Program-made: the position numbers and the translations under genes | Assembly (NCBI GenBank): GCA_029262795.1 | Contig: JAJCYT010000015.1 | Location: 1-59,092, forward strand | Origin: Candidatus Fraserbacteria bacterium | GTDB taxonomy: Bacteria; Bipolaricaulota; Bipolaricaulia; RBG-16-55-9; JAJCYT01 | Direction: 5' to 3' | Length of the DNA: 59,092 nucleotides | Shown: piece by piece, positions 43,398 through 50,984 of the stretch | Layout of the letters: each line of letters starts with the position of its first letter | Position numbering within the stretch: position 1 is the stretch's first letter | Notes under the pieces: model-generated | What the model saw: the letters and a program-made list of their open reading frames with translations, nothing else | Database searches by the model: none | What the model was told of the DNA's origin: nothing

Positions 43398-43850
43398 TTA
43401 TGCTTCAATCACAAAAGGCACTTTCATGCCGGCCTCGTAGTGGCCGAACTGGAAACAGCCCAGTTCAAAGGTACCTGCTTCGGTTGGAGTGAAGGTGAGT
43501 GAGGCGGTGCCTTCTCGGTCTAACACCAGCATGTCGAATGGGGCCATGATGTTGTTTTCAAACAGACGATCATTCAGATTGGCTTCCAGCCCAAAGTGTG
43601 CATCGTGGACTGTGTTACCCACGTTGGAGAAATTCAAGGTTACGGTTTCGCCCACTTTCAACGTCACCGCGCCACCTGTTTCACCATCCACCGTAAAAGT
43701 GAACTCACTCATTTCGATGTTTATGGTGCGATCAATGAGCGATTGGTCATGCGCCTGCGTGATGGCCGTAGGCATCGACAGGTATACCAGTGTCACTGCA
43801 ACGCCCGTTAAAACAATCAAACTTGCTACTTTAAATAAATTAATTTTCAT
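43398..43850 (-). CDS. Cupredoxin, third paralogue
   Basis: 150 residues. Sec signal about 1-33 (cleavage near TQAHD). Type 1 copper ligands H82 (TVHDAHFG) and C132, H137, M142 in GCFQFGHYEAGM. Closest in the visible loops to the Tat-exported cupredoxin at 11636, 31 kb away (VLHDAHFG, APFDML, GCFQLGHYE). A DosR-like box lies 40-55 bases before the ATG, tying it to the redox operon. Likely a soluble electron carrier. Confidence 0.9.
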   Translation of the reverse strand: MKINLFKVASLIVLTGVAVTLVYLSMPTAITQAHDQSLIDRTINIEMSEFTFTVDGETGGAVTLKVGETVTLNFSNVGNTVHDAHFGLEANLNDRLFENNIMAPFDMLVLDREGTASLTFTPTEAGTFELGCFQFGHYEAGMKVPFVIEA

Positions 43851-43890
43851 GACTCTCCTTACGCGTGTTTAATAAATTTAGAAGCGACAT

Positions 43891-43904
43891 GAGATTTTTG
43901 TCCC
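43891..43904 (-). promoter_or_regulatory. DosR-like box upstream of the third cupredoxin
   Basis: On the minus strand it reads GGGACAAAAATCTC, that is GGGAC-N4-ATCTC, one base away from the right arm of the 10116/11529 boxes (ATCCC). Located 41-54 bases before the ATG at 43850. Confidence 0.55.
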
Positions 43905-43995
43905 TGAAGTAAAAATTCACCTCTCTCTTTGTTCAATGTGTCTTTTTAGATTACAGTCATTTTTAGATAAAAATTGTAGGCTCGCATACCAAATC

Positions 43996-44385
43996 ATGAC
44001 CAAAATCATGGAACCACTGCCATCAGTGCTTACAATGATCTTTATGGATGAAAATGTGTCCAGCCTTATTTTGACGATATTATGGATAGGTGCCTTGCTG
44101 TTTCCTGTGGCAACCGGCACTTGTGCCATCCCTCTGGTGATGGTGTCACCAATGTCGACCTCATCCGACGCTCAATTTAGTTGTGAGATGGACGACGGCA
44201 CCGATGCGTCTATGCGCTCCATGCTCCAACCCATCAGTGAAAACCCAGAGCGTCTGTTCCTTCAGGGTGAATTTTTATCCCCACATTTAATGGAACAATC
44301 ACTGATTGCTGATAATGCCATCGTTCCCTCTGCCATATTCTTTGACCAATCGCCCAAACCTCCCCAAGTCACCTATCTGGGATAA
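43996..44385 (+). CDS. Small membrane hypothetical protein
   Basis: 129 residues from the ATG at 43996 (other in-frame ATGs at 43936, 44008 and 44035). One transmembrane stretch (VSSLILTILWIGALLFPVA) followed by a Ser/Met-rich external part with two Cys. Divergent from the third cupredoxin. No domain recognised; the codon choice is like its neighbours, so it is probably real. Confidence 0.5.
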   Translation: MTKIMEPLPSVLTMIFMDENVSSLILTILWIGALLFPVATGTCAIPLVMVSPMSTSSDAQFSCEMDDGTDASMRSMLQPISENPERLFLQGEFLSPHLMEQSLIADNAIVPSAIFFDQSPKPPQVTYLG

Positions 44386-44448
44386 GCAAGTATAGATGCT
44401 GTTTCAAACCAACAAAAAGAATTTTCCACTGACTTAAGGAGTGTATTC

Positions 44449-45141
44449 ATGAGCAACTTCAAAGAACGAAAACAAGAAGCCATTCGTAAGAAAAAAGCGC
44501 AGCAGCGATTGACAATTATCACAGGTGTGATTGTGTTTGTGGTATTGTTTGGCGTATTGTGGTGGACGCAATCGGGCCAGCAATCCGTGGAGCAGGATCA
44601 GTTCAGGTTGGCATCACAACCTTCGAAGGGCGATCCGGATGCGCCGGTGAAGGTGGTTGAGTTTGGCGATTACAAATGCCCATTCTGCAAATTTTTCCAT
44701 GAAGAAGTGGTGTCTCGACTGAATCAATATATCGTCAGCCGTGAAATTGAATTTTATTTCATTAACTTCCAGTTCCTGGGGCCGGATTCCACCACCGCAG
44801 GAATTGCTGGTGAATGTGTTTTAAACCAAAATGAAGAGGCTTTTTGGCAATATCATGACGCCATGTATGCCAACCAAGGACCGGAAAGCCAGATTTGGGC
44901 CACACCTGAGTTTATTTTGTCCCTGGTTCGACAAAATGTAGACGGCATAAACGAATCGGAACTGGAGCAGTGCATTGCCAATAGCACATATCGTTCTGCT
45001 GTGGAGCAGGATCGTCAAATTGGTAGCGCATCGGGGGTTCAAGGCACCCCAACCATTTTTGTTAACGGACAAAAAGTCAGTGACCTTTCATTTATAGCCA
45101 TCAGTAATGCCATCGACAATGCCCTAAGCGAAGGAGAATGA
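44449..45141 (+). CDS. DsbA/BdbD-like thiol:disulfide oxidoreductase
   Basis: 230 residues. N-terminal transmembrane helix about 22-42 after a Lys-rich cytoplasmic stretch, then a thioredoxin fold with helical insertion. Active site KCPFCKFF (C-P-F-C) preceded by KVVEFGDY; cis-Pro in GVQGTPTIFVNGQ. Oxidises exported proteins or reduces them when paired with a quinone-linked partner. Overlaps the DsbB-like gene by four bases (ATGA), confirming the pair. Confidence 0.93.
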   Translation: MSNFKERKQEAIRKKKAQQRLTIITGVIVFVVLFGVLWWTQSGQQSVEQDQFRLASQPSKGDPDAPVKVVEFGDYKCPFCKFFHEEVVSRLNQYIVSREIEFYFINFQFLGPDSTTAGIAGECVLNQNEEAFWQYHDAMYANQGPESQIWATPEFILSLVRQNVDGINESELEQCIANSTYRSAVEQDRQIGSASGVQGTPTIFVNGQKVSDLSFIAISNAIDNALSEGE

Positions 45142-45578
45142 TGGGGAATTTCTTCAAAAACTTCGGCGTCTATCTGGCCTGGCTGGTGGCTCTGGTGGCA
45201 ACAGGCGGTAGCCTGTACTTCAGCGAGGCACTCCATTACATACCGTGTCAGCTTTGTTGGTATCAGCGAATTTTTATGTATCCGCTGGTGTTCATCCTGG
45301 GCATCGCCAGCTTTCGCCACGATCATAGAATCTCGATTTACACGTTACCTTTGAGCGTGATGGGAGCTGCGCTGGCGCTGTTTCATTATCTGGAGCAAAA
45401 AGTCCCCGGCTTTGGGTTTCCTGAGCTGTGCAAGGTGGGGGTGCCTTGTAGCGCCTCTTATATCAACTGGGCGGGGTTTATCACCATCCCCATGCTGTCA
45501 TTGATTGCCTTTGTATTGATAGTGATATGTTTGCTTGCCTCGAAACGACAACCAGAGCAAAGCTCCATTGATGAATGA
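45138..45578 (+). CDS. DsbB/BdbC-like disulfide-forming membrane protein
   Basis: 146 residues, four transmembrane helices. First pair of cysteines CQLCWYQR (first periplasmic loop), second pair in CKVGVPCSASYINWAGFITIPM. This is the pattern of the BdbC/DsbB quinone reductases that reoxidise the adjacent DsbA-like protein. It could support disulfide formation in the Cys-containing exported redox proteins in the window. Confidence 0.93.
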   Translation: MMGNFFKNFGVYLAWLVALVATGGSLYFSEALHYIPCQLCWYQRIFMYPLVFILGIASFRHDHRISIYTLPLSVMGAALALFHYLEQKVPGFGFPELCKVGVPCSASYINWAGFITIPMLSLIAFVLIVICLLASKRQPEQSSIDE

Positions 45579-45581
45579 CGA

Positions 45582-45610
45582 GGGATCCAATTCCACCATT
45601 TCTCCGTAAT
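45582..45610 (+). promoter_or_regulatory. ECF-sigma-type promoter of the sigma/anti-sigma operon (autoregulation)
   Basis: AGGGATCCAAT then CGTA at 45605-45608, 16 bases after GGATCC, identical in spacing to the copies at 30322 and 47425. It begins three bases after the DsbB-like stop codon. A copy in front of its own sigma operon is the normal arrangement for an autoregulated ECF factor. Confidence 0.7.
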
Positions 45611-45757
45611 TGTTAGTGAGACCATAGAAACAGGTCCACAAAGGAGATGATGGAAGTGTCATTATTTTAATGTGTCGGGTCCGGAAAGTTCGATGCTGAA
45701 TGCATTCAGCCATTGCTTTTCAGGATCTGTTCACCTCCTCTCCTTACGTTGTGTGCG

Positions 45758-45792
45758 CCCTGGTCCGCTGTGTCTGTAGCAGCGGGCCAGGG
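45758..45792 (+). terminator. Strong hairpin in the sigma-operon leader
   Basis: CCCTGGTCCGCTG (45758-45770) pairs with CAGCGGGCCAGGG (45780-45792) with one G-T wobble and a 9-base loop. A second hairpin, CCTGATG with CATCAGG around an A-rich loop, follows at 45796-45819. Could end readthrough from dsb genes or attenuate the sigma operon. Confidence 0.65.
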
Positions 45793-45933
45793 TTTCCTGA
45801 TGTTTAAAAAAGCATCAGGCACAACTTGTTGACGAAAGGGGTTGCAACAGCAATGACAACCTTTGTTGATTGTGCTTCACAAGCCACCTTCGGTATAATT
45901 TCTGGACACATTGTGGCTAAGGGGGAAAGGGTT

Positions 45934-46503
45934 TTGCAGCAAGCCGATGGTGATCTAATCGAAAAAATATGCCTGGACAATGATCAACGCGCTTTTGAAA
46001 CATTGTATGACCGTTATGACAATCTGGTCTTTTCCGTTTCCGCCCGCATGTTGGGGCGAGATCTGGCATCGGAAATGTTGCAAGAAATTTTTCTACTTGT
46101 GTGGCGCAAAGCATGCGATTTTGAGAGCAAACGCGGTAGTTTTAAAAGCTGGCTAATGCAAATCACACGCAATCGCTCCATCGACGAGCTGCGCCGGATG
46201 CCACCCACTGTCAGCGCCCCCGCAGACGAAGAAAACGAATGGTTCGACATGCTGGTGGACGATGCCCCTAACCCCGAAGAACAGGCGTTTGAAGACGATC
46301 GCGCAGCCCAAGTACGTGGCGCACTGACAGAACTGCCAAAAGAACAACGAGAAGTTATTTTGCTTGCATATTTTAAAGGTTTCAGCCAATCGCAAATTGC
46401 AACAAAACTGAATTTACCCTTAGGAACCGTTAAAAAACGAGTTCGCCTAGGGATGCAGAAACTCAAGGTTAGCTTGATGAAGGAACACGCTTATGAATTG
46501 TGA
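45934..46503 (+). CDS. ECF-type RNA polymerase sigma factor
   Basis: 189 residues from a TTG at 45934 behind GGGGGAAAGGG, which gives a standard ECF N-terminus (DLIEKICLDNDQRAFETLYDRY); ATGs at 45826/45853 are alternatives. Region 2: DLASEMLQEIFLLVWRKACDF and RGSFKSWLMQITRNRSIDELRR. Region 4: ALTELPKEQREVILLAYFKGFSQSQIATKLNLPLGTVKKRVRLGMQKL. Followed, with an 11-base overlap, by its anti-sigma factor. Probable target promoters carry GGGATCCAAT-N13-CGTA. Confidence 0.92.
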   Translation: MQQADGDLIEKICLDNDQRAFETLYDRYDNLVFSVSARMLGRDLASEMLQEIFLLVWRKACDFESKRGSFKSWLMQITRNRSIDELRRMPPTVSAPADEENEWFDMLVDDAPNPEEQAFEDDRAAQVRGALTELPKEQREVILLAYFKGFSQSQIATKLNLPLGTVKKRVRLGMQKLKVSLMKEHAYEL

Positions 46504-47269
46504 ACGCATTGAACCCCTGTGTGAGGCATACGCTCTAAACGCACTGGAAATGGAAGAAGCACGAGATGTCGAAGCTCATCTGGTTTCTTGTCCAAAATGC
46601 CAACAACTGGTTACTGAGTACGTCAGTCTATTGGCTGATCTTCCAGAAATAGCTCAGATGCTTCGACCGCTGAAAGCACCAAAACATCTAAAAGATACTG
46701 TGTTGACACAAATAGTATCTGAAACCGGACCAAACACTACACCGGCCAGCCTTTCATGGTTGGAAAAACTGTTTCAAATGCCGCGTTGGGTGCCTTCATT
46801 GGTGGCGGTTCAAGCAGTGGTGATTATTGCTTTGGGTTTTGTGCTCTTTCAACAGACCAACTCAAACGACCAAATGCGTTCCAGCGCATCGACAATGCGT
46901 GATGCTCTACAAATCATGATGGCATCTTCACAGGAAACACGCTTCCTTAGTGCAAGTAACGATGCCCCAGAAGGATCGTGGGGGCGCATCTATAGCCAAC
47001 CAGATATGGATGTGGTGGTGGTTTTGGTTGCTGATACCCCTCCTGCCCCCGACGACGCTGAATATCGCTTTTGGTTCAAAAATGGCGATAGCTATGTGAG
47101 TTCTGGAGTGGTCTGTGTGATTTCTGAAGATGGGTCCATTCAAGGGCGAGGTTGGCTTATTGTGCCCAAACCTGAAGGTTATGATCAAGTATTGGTCACC
47201 CTCGATCCAATTGGCAGCCCAAGTGACGCCCCCGTTGGTCCCATGATTCTGTCTGCCGATTATTCATGA
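46493..47269 (+). CDS. Zinc-finger anti-sigma factor, RskA-like
   Basis: 258 residues. Cytoplasmic anti-sigma domain with the zinc site HLVSCPKC (H29-x3-C33-x2-C36), one transmembrane helix (about 98-120), and an extracytoplasmic C-terminal domain of RskA type (DVVVVLVADTPPAPDDAEYRFWFKNGDSYVSSGVV, VTLDPIGSPSDAPVGPMIL). Holds the sigma factor inactive until the signal domain is processed or modified. The start overlaps the sigma stop by 11 bases. Confidence 0.9.
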   Translation: MNCERIEPLCEAYALNALEMEEARDVEAHLVSCPKCQQLVTEYVSLLADLPEIAQMLRPLKAPKHLKDTVLTQIVSETGPNTTPASLSWLEKLFQMPRWVPSLVAVQAVVIIALGFVLFQQTNSNDQMRSSASTMRDALQIMMASSQETRFLSASNDAPEGSWGRIYSQPDMDVVVVLVADTPPAPDDAEYRFWFKNGDSYVSSGVVCVISEDGSIQGRGWLIVPKPEGYDQVLVTLDPIGSPSDAPVGPMILSADYS

Positions 47270-47424
47270 AATCATCATTCGAGATCATCATAAAAGGCAT
47301 CATCTACTGGCCTTAATGTCGAATGAAATCGTTCATTCATATGACCTTTCACCAAAATTCCACTTGAGAAAAATGCTACCTGGACAAGCATTACGACGTT
47401 GCTTCAATCAACTTCCCAGAGCGA

Positions 47425-47453
47425 GGGATCCAATCAAATAGATGCTGCGTATT
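47425..47453 (+). promoter_or_regulatory. ECF-sigma-type promoter of the DM13 gene
   Basis: AGGGATCCAAT then CGTA at 47448-47451, 16 bases after GGATCC, as at 30322 and 45582. About 70 bases before the DM13 start codon. Confidence 0.72.
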
Positions 47454-47522
47454 GGTAGTCGTAGGATGCAACATACACACAGCAAAATACAAATATAAAA
47501 ACAAATTAAGGATGGAATAAAA

Positions 47523-48062
47523 ATGGCTACTCCAGAAAGCAAAAAAAACCTTGTCAACAAATTTAAAACTTTGAACCCTTTCGCTAAGTTTATCATCGTT
47601 ACCCTGGGGTTGGTGGTCATTGGTGGTGCAGCTTGGGCTGTTTCTCCGTATTTTTATGATGTAGAAGTCAACGAGTCGGTGACCGCCGACCTCACCTCCC
47701 AAGAAACTGCCCAAGTGAACAATGATGAAATTCAGGTCGAAACCCTCTTTGCAGGCAACTTCAAAGACGCAGATGTTGTTCATAAAGTAGCTGGTTTGGC
47801 ACAGTACATTGACCGAGGTTCGGACCGCATCGTTCGTTTTGAAGAAGATTTTGACGCCACCAATGGCCCTGATTTGTACGTATGGTTGGTCAAAGATTTG
47901 GACACCATCACCCAGGATTACGTGGACTTGGGCCGCCTCAAAGGTAACAAAGGCGCACAGAATTATGTGATTCCAACAGATGTGGATTTAAGCGAATATG
48001 ACACCATCATCATCTGGTGTAAAGCCTTCAGTGTCCTCTTTGGCTCTGCTGAATTGAGTTAA
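47523..48062 (+). CDS. Membrane-anchored DM13-domain protein
   Basis: 179 residues. Transmembrane anchor about 22-42. The rest is a DM13 domain: LFAGNFKDADVVHKVAGLAQYI, DRIVRFEEDFDATNGPDLYVWLVKD, QNYVIPTDVDLSEYDTIIIWCKAFSVLFGSAELS, with the single conserved Cys in IIWCKAFSVLFG. DM13 domains are proposed to act in redox or electron transfer at the cell surface. Located behind the sigma/anti-sigma pair with its own copy of the putative sigma promoter, so a probable regulon member. Confidence 0.9.
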   Translation: MATPESKKNLVNKFKTLNPFAKFIIVTLGLVVIGGAAWAVSPYFYDVEVNESVTADLTSQETAQVNNDEIQVETLFAGNFKDADVVHKVAGLAQYIDRGSDRIVRFEEDFDATNGPDLYVWLVKDLDTITQDYVDLGRLKGNKGAQNYVIPTDVDLSEYDTIIIWCKAFSVLFGSAELS

Positions 48063-48104
48063 GAAATTCGAATCAATCCCCGAGAGAAGCATTCATAAAA
48101 TTAT

Positions 48105-48158
48105 GATGACAGCTCACGCCCTCTGTCCCTGATTCTCATCCTAGTTTGAGCTGTCATC
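48105..48158. terminator. Long-loop inverted repeat after the DM13 gene
   Basis: GATGACAGCTCA (48105-48116) and TGAGCTGTCATC (48147-48158) are exact complements with a 30-base loop. A second inverted repeat, CGGAAGAAAGTG / CACTTTCTTCCG at 48191-48225, follows. The second looks more like a terminator; the first may be a structured RNA element or protein-binding site. Confidence 0.55.
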
Positions 48159-48304
48159 CTTACCCTTCTCCTTGCCTCACCCTTCGATGGCGGAAGAAAG
48201 TGATTGTAAATAACACTTTCTTCCGTCAACACACTTTTGGCAGACACTCTTTCAATGGATAAAATGAACTCAAATCTTCAACGCTTCTGAGGAGGGCGAT
48301 TGAG

Positions 48305-49336
48305 ATGATAGGTTTACTCTCAAGAAGAAAATACGAACTGTTTGCGCTGGCATTTCCCATTTTGGCTCATTTAGTGGCAGCGTATCTGATATTTACAAAA
48401 GCTTTTTTCCAAGCACCAAGTGAACTTGCGCTGGGCATTACGCTCGATCTAACCATTCTCGCGCCGCTGTGGTATTTATTTTTTATTCGCAAAACCAATG
48501 TGCCAAATACCACAGCGCTGCCCATTTTTATTTCCGGCATGGTCCTGGCTTCGCTTTTGATTCCCAAAGAATTTCAAACGCCGCTAGAGTTTATCAAAGT
48601 TTGGCTCCTCCCAGTTATAGAACTAGGGGTGTTGGCCTTCATTGGCATAAAGGCTAGAAAATTTTATCAACAAACCAAACTGGCCCAAAATGAAGATGTT
48701 GATTTTCTCGCCGCCTTGAAAGAAGTCGCGCAAAAGCAACTTGGTCCACGCCTGGGCGCCTTACTTGCTTTTGAAGTGGGTGGCCTGATCTATGCTCTAT
48801 TCATCTGGAAAAAACCGACTCATAAACAAAACTCTTTTAGCTACCACAAAAAAAACATGTCCACAGTGTTTGTTGGTGCCCTGTTGGTGATTCTATTGGT
48901 TGAAACTGCATTGCTTCATTTGTTCCTGATCAATTGGAACCATATCGTTGCTTGGGTGGTGTTTGCCTTAAGTGTTTATTCTGGTATTCAAATGATTGCC
49001 TTGTTCAAAGGATTTTCCAGAAGATTAATCCAGGTTACAGATAATAAAATTTCCATTCACTATTCCATACTGCGAGATGTGGATATTGAATTAAATCAAG
49101 TTGATCAAGTTATCATTGCCAAACGTGATCTTGAGCAGGAAGAGAGTGCCCTTTACCTTTCCCCTGCAGCATCTTTCGAAGACGCCAACACAGTTATTCG
49201 ACTTAAAACATCAACTTATCTGGAAGGTTCTTTTGGCTTTAAAAAACCGTTCAAAACACTTCTGCTTCATATTGATGAACCAGGTGAATTCAAAATGCTT
49301 GTTGATTCACAAATGGATGAAAAGCCATCGATCTAA
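48305..49336 (+). CDS. Polytopic membrane protein, unknown
   Basis: 343 residues. About eight hydrophobic helices between residues 10 and 245, then a soluble C-terminal part of about 100 residues with strands (RRLIQVTDNKISIHYSILRDVDIELNQVDQVIIAKRD) resembling a bacterial PH-like or DUF-type domain. AGGAGG before the ATG. No family I can name. Stands alone after two hairpins. Confidence 0.65.
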   Translation: MIGLLSRRKYELFALAFPILAHLVAAYLIFTKAFFQAPSELALGITLDLTILAPLWYLFFIRKTNVPNTTALPIFISGMVLASLLIPKEFQTPLEFIKVWLLPVIELGVLAFIGIKARKFYQQTKLAQNEDVDFLAALKEVAQKQLGPRLGALLAFEVGGLIYALFIWKKPTHKQNSFSYHKKNMSTVFVGALLVILLVETALLHLFLINWNHIVAWVVFALSVYSGIQMIALFKGFSRRLIQVTDNKISIHYSILRDVDIELNQVDQVIIAKRDLEQEESALYLSPAASFEDANTVIRLKTSTYLEGSFGFKKPFKTLLLHIDEPGEFKMLVDSQMDEKPSI

Positions 49337-49441
49337 GAATTATCTTGAGTTTAACAAGGTCAATTTGATCGAAGTGAAAGCTGTCCAGTATGTTTTCACT
49401 CATTTGTGAATGACGTCATCCATTATGAAACATGGTAGAAT

Positions 49442-49747
49442 CTAACGTTCTTCAGGAGGAATGTTTTTTATAGATGTTGCAAATTGGCTGTGGGTTTCCA
49501 GGTTTACAGGATTGTAGACCACACGTTTGCCAGCAGGATGTTTACCTAGAAAATTTTCATCAATAAGGTTTGTTTTTGGACGGATAGGTCGATCACAAAA
49601 TCCCCCTCCACAGTTGGGACAAACATTTTCTAGCAACAACACACAGTCTTTACAGAAAGTGCATTCAAATGTACAAATCATGGCTTCTGTTGAATCCGGT
49701 GGCAGCGATTTATTGCAGTGTTCACAGGACGGTCGAAGTTCCAGCAT
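49442..49747 (-). CDS. DUF1272 zinc-ribbon-type protein
   Basis: 101 residues. N-terminal MLELRPSCEHCNKSLPPDSTEAMICTFECTFCKDC and CPNCGGGF are the cysteine sets of DUF1272 proteins, which likely hold zinc. The C-terminal extension (about 60-101) is beyond the usual length. Function unknown; members are small cytoplasmic proteins. Confidence 0.88.
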   Translation of the reverse strand: MLELRPSCEHCNKSLPPDSTEAMICTFECTFCKDCVLLLENVCPNCGGGFCDRPIRPKTNLIDENFLGKHPAGKRVVYNPVNLETHSQFATSIKNIPPEER

Positions 49748-50321
49748 CCTTTTTGAACCTTTCTAAAGCTTAAGGTTCAAAAATTATAAAGAGCTTTACC
49801 AATAGCATCAATGTTCTGTTTAAGAGGAGGGGACATGCCTGCCCAACAATCACAAACCTATCTTACGGCTAACGAAATGAGGTCATTATAAAGTCCATGT
49901 TCAAGCGAGCATGCCACCTGCGAGAGAGTGGTGACTGAATCAAAGAATGAAATTGAATCGGAGGAGCAACATCATCAAAATTCATACATTGATTCATCTT
50001 TTATGGATCTATAAAGCTGACCCCGATTAAATTAAAGTGGGGTTAAAATGCCGTGAACAATCGGTTTGTGTCCAATTGAAGAATCGAACACCTTCCCTTG
50101 CTAAGGGTATCGTATTAATTGTTAATTGATTCGTGTTTCTTTTTGTATAATTTTAAGGCCATTTCTCATCTGCATCCCATTATGCCTAACAAGAAATTCT
50201 TTAGACATTCACTATATTGAAATACAAAATGTGATTTTGTTAGATAATTTGTACAGACCAATCTAAATTAAAAGCCGAGTGGTTGGAAATTACTTATTGG
50301 CTCATCTATGCTAAAGGCAAG
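49748..50321. other. 570-base gene-free region
   Basis: No convincing frame. It holds a short inverted repeat ACCCC ... GGGGT around an AT-rich core at about 50021-50045, like the end of a degenerate insertion element, and a TATAAT at 50146-50151 without a good -35. A half-site-like GGGACATGCCTGCC at about 49837 is a poor match to the DosR-like boxes. A stretch on the minus strand at about 50070-50115 is faintly tRNA-like but fails the arm rules. Confidence 0.4.
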
Positions 50322-50984
50322 ATGAAAATTTTGCTGGTTAGCGACAAAGTAAGTGATTATGTTTACAGCGATGGCCTCAAGCAAGCATTTTCTGAAGTTG
50401 AACTGGTGCTTTCTTGCGGCGATCTTCCTTACCCATATCTTGAATTCATTGTCTCCATGCTGAATGTGCCATTGCTGTATGTCTTAGGGAACCATGATCA
50501 CGAATATCTTGATCATGCCGATGAAGTATTAAGCGCCCCCCGAGGAGGTTGTGACATTGATGGAAAAATAATGTCCATCTCTGGACGGAAAAACTCACCA
50601 ACAGAACTTTTGATTGGAGGATTCCAAGGCACACACTGTTTCGGTGAAAACCAGCCCCCTTTAAGCGAGCATCAAATGCGAAAAAAAGTTTGGGCAATGA
50701 AACCTGGCCTGGCCTGGAACCAGTGGCGCAAAGGGCGAGCGCTGGATATTTTGGTCACACACGCACCGCCACTAGGCATTCATGATGACACAAGCGGCAG
50801 CGATTTATGCCATACTGGCTATCAAACCTTTTTGTACTTTATGGAGAAGTACCGCCCACGTTATCTTATTCATGGGCATACGCACCCTACCTATGGTTTC
50901 GATGACAAGCCTAGGTTTTATAAAGATACAGAAGTGATAAATGTTTATGGCTACAAAGTACTGGAGATAGAATCCCATGTTTGA
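50322..50984 (+). CDS. Calcineurin-like metallophosphoesterase
   Basis: 220 residues from the ATG at 50322. KILLVSDKVSDYVYS (first Asp), VLSCGDLPYPYLEF (GD), YVLGNHDHEY (GNHD), LVTHAPP (H) and YLIHGHTHPTY (GHxH) are the metal ligands of the family in order. Substrate unknown. Overlaps the next gene by eight bases. Confidence 0.9.
   Translation: MKILLVSDKVSDYVYSDGLKQAFSEVELVLSCGDLPYPYLEFIVSMLNVPLLYVLGNHDHEYLDHADEVLSAPRGGCDIDGKIMSISGRKNSPTELLIGGFQGTHCFGENQPPLSEHQMRKKVWAMKPGLAWNQWRKGRALDILVTHAPPLGIHDDTSGSDLCHTGYQTFLYFMEKYRPRYLIHGHTHPTYGFDDKPRFYKDTEVINVYGYKVLEIESHV

Larger units (their letters stand above)
45579..45933. other. Long leader region of the ECF sigma operon
   Basis: Contains the ECF-type promoter at 45582-45610 and two hairpins (45758-45792, 45796-45819). 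If transcription starts near 45617 the untranslated leader would be over 300 bases. The in-frame extension from 45826 or 45853 into the sigma gene is open but poor in ribosome sites. Confidence 0.5.

Noticed and set aside
49837..49850. GGGACATGCCTGCC upstream of the DUF1272 gene as a fifth DosR-like box.
   Set aside because: Only the left arm matches; the right arm is too different to separate from chance.
50015..50050. Inverted ACCCC ... GGGGT repeat, possible insertion-element end or MITE.
   Set aside because: Only one copy, arms of about five bases, no target-site duplication and no second end visible.
50065..50125. tRNA-like stretch on the minus strand (CCCTTAGCAAGGG and GTGTTCGATTC).
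   Set aside because: The anticodon stem has a mismatch, the T-arm does not pair in 5 bp, and there is no acceptor or D-arm. At most a remnant.
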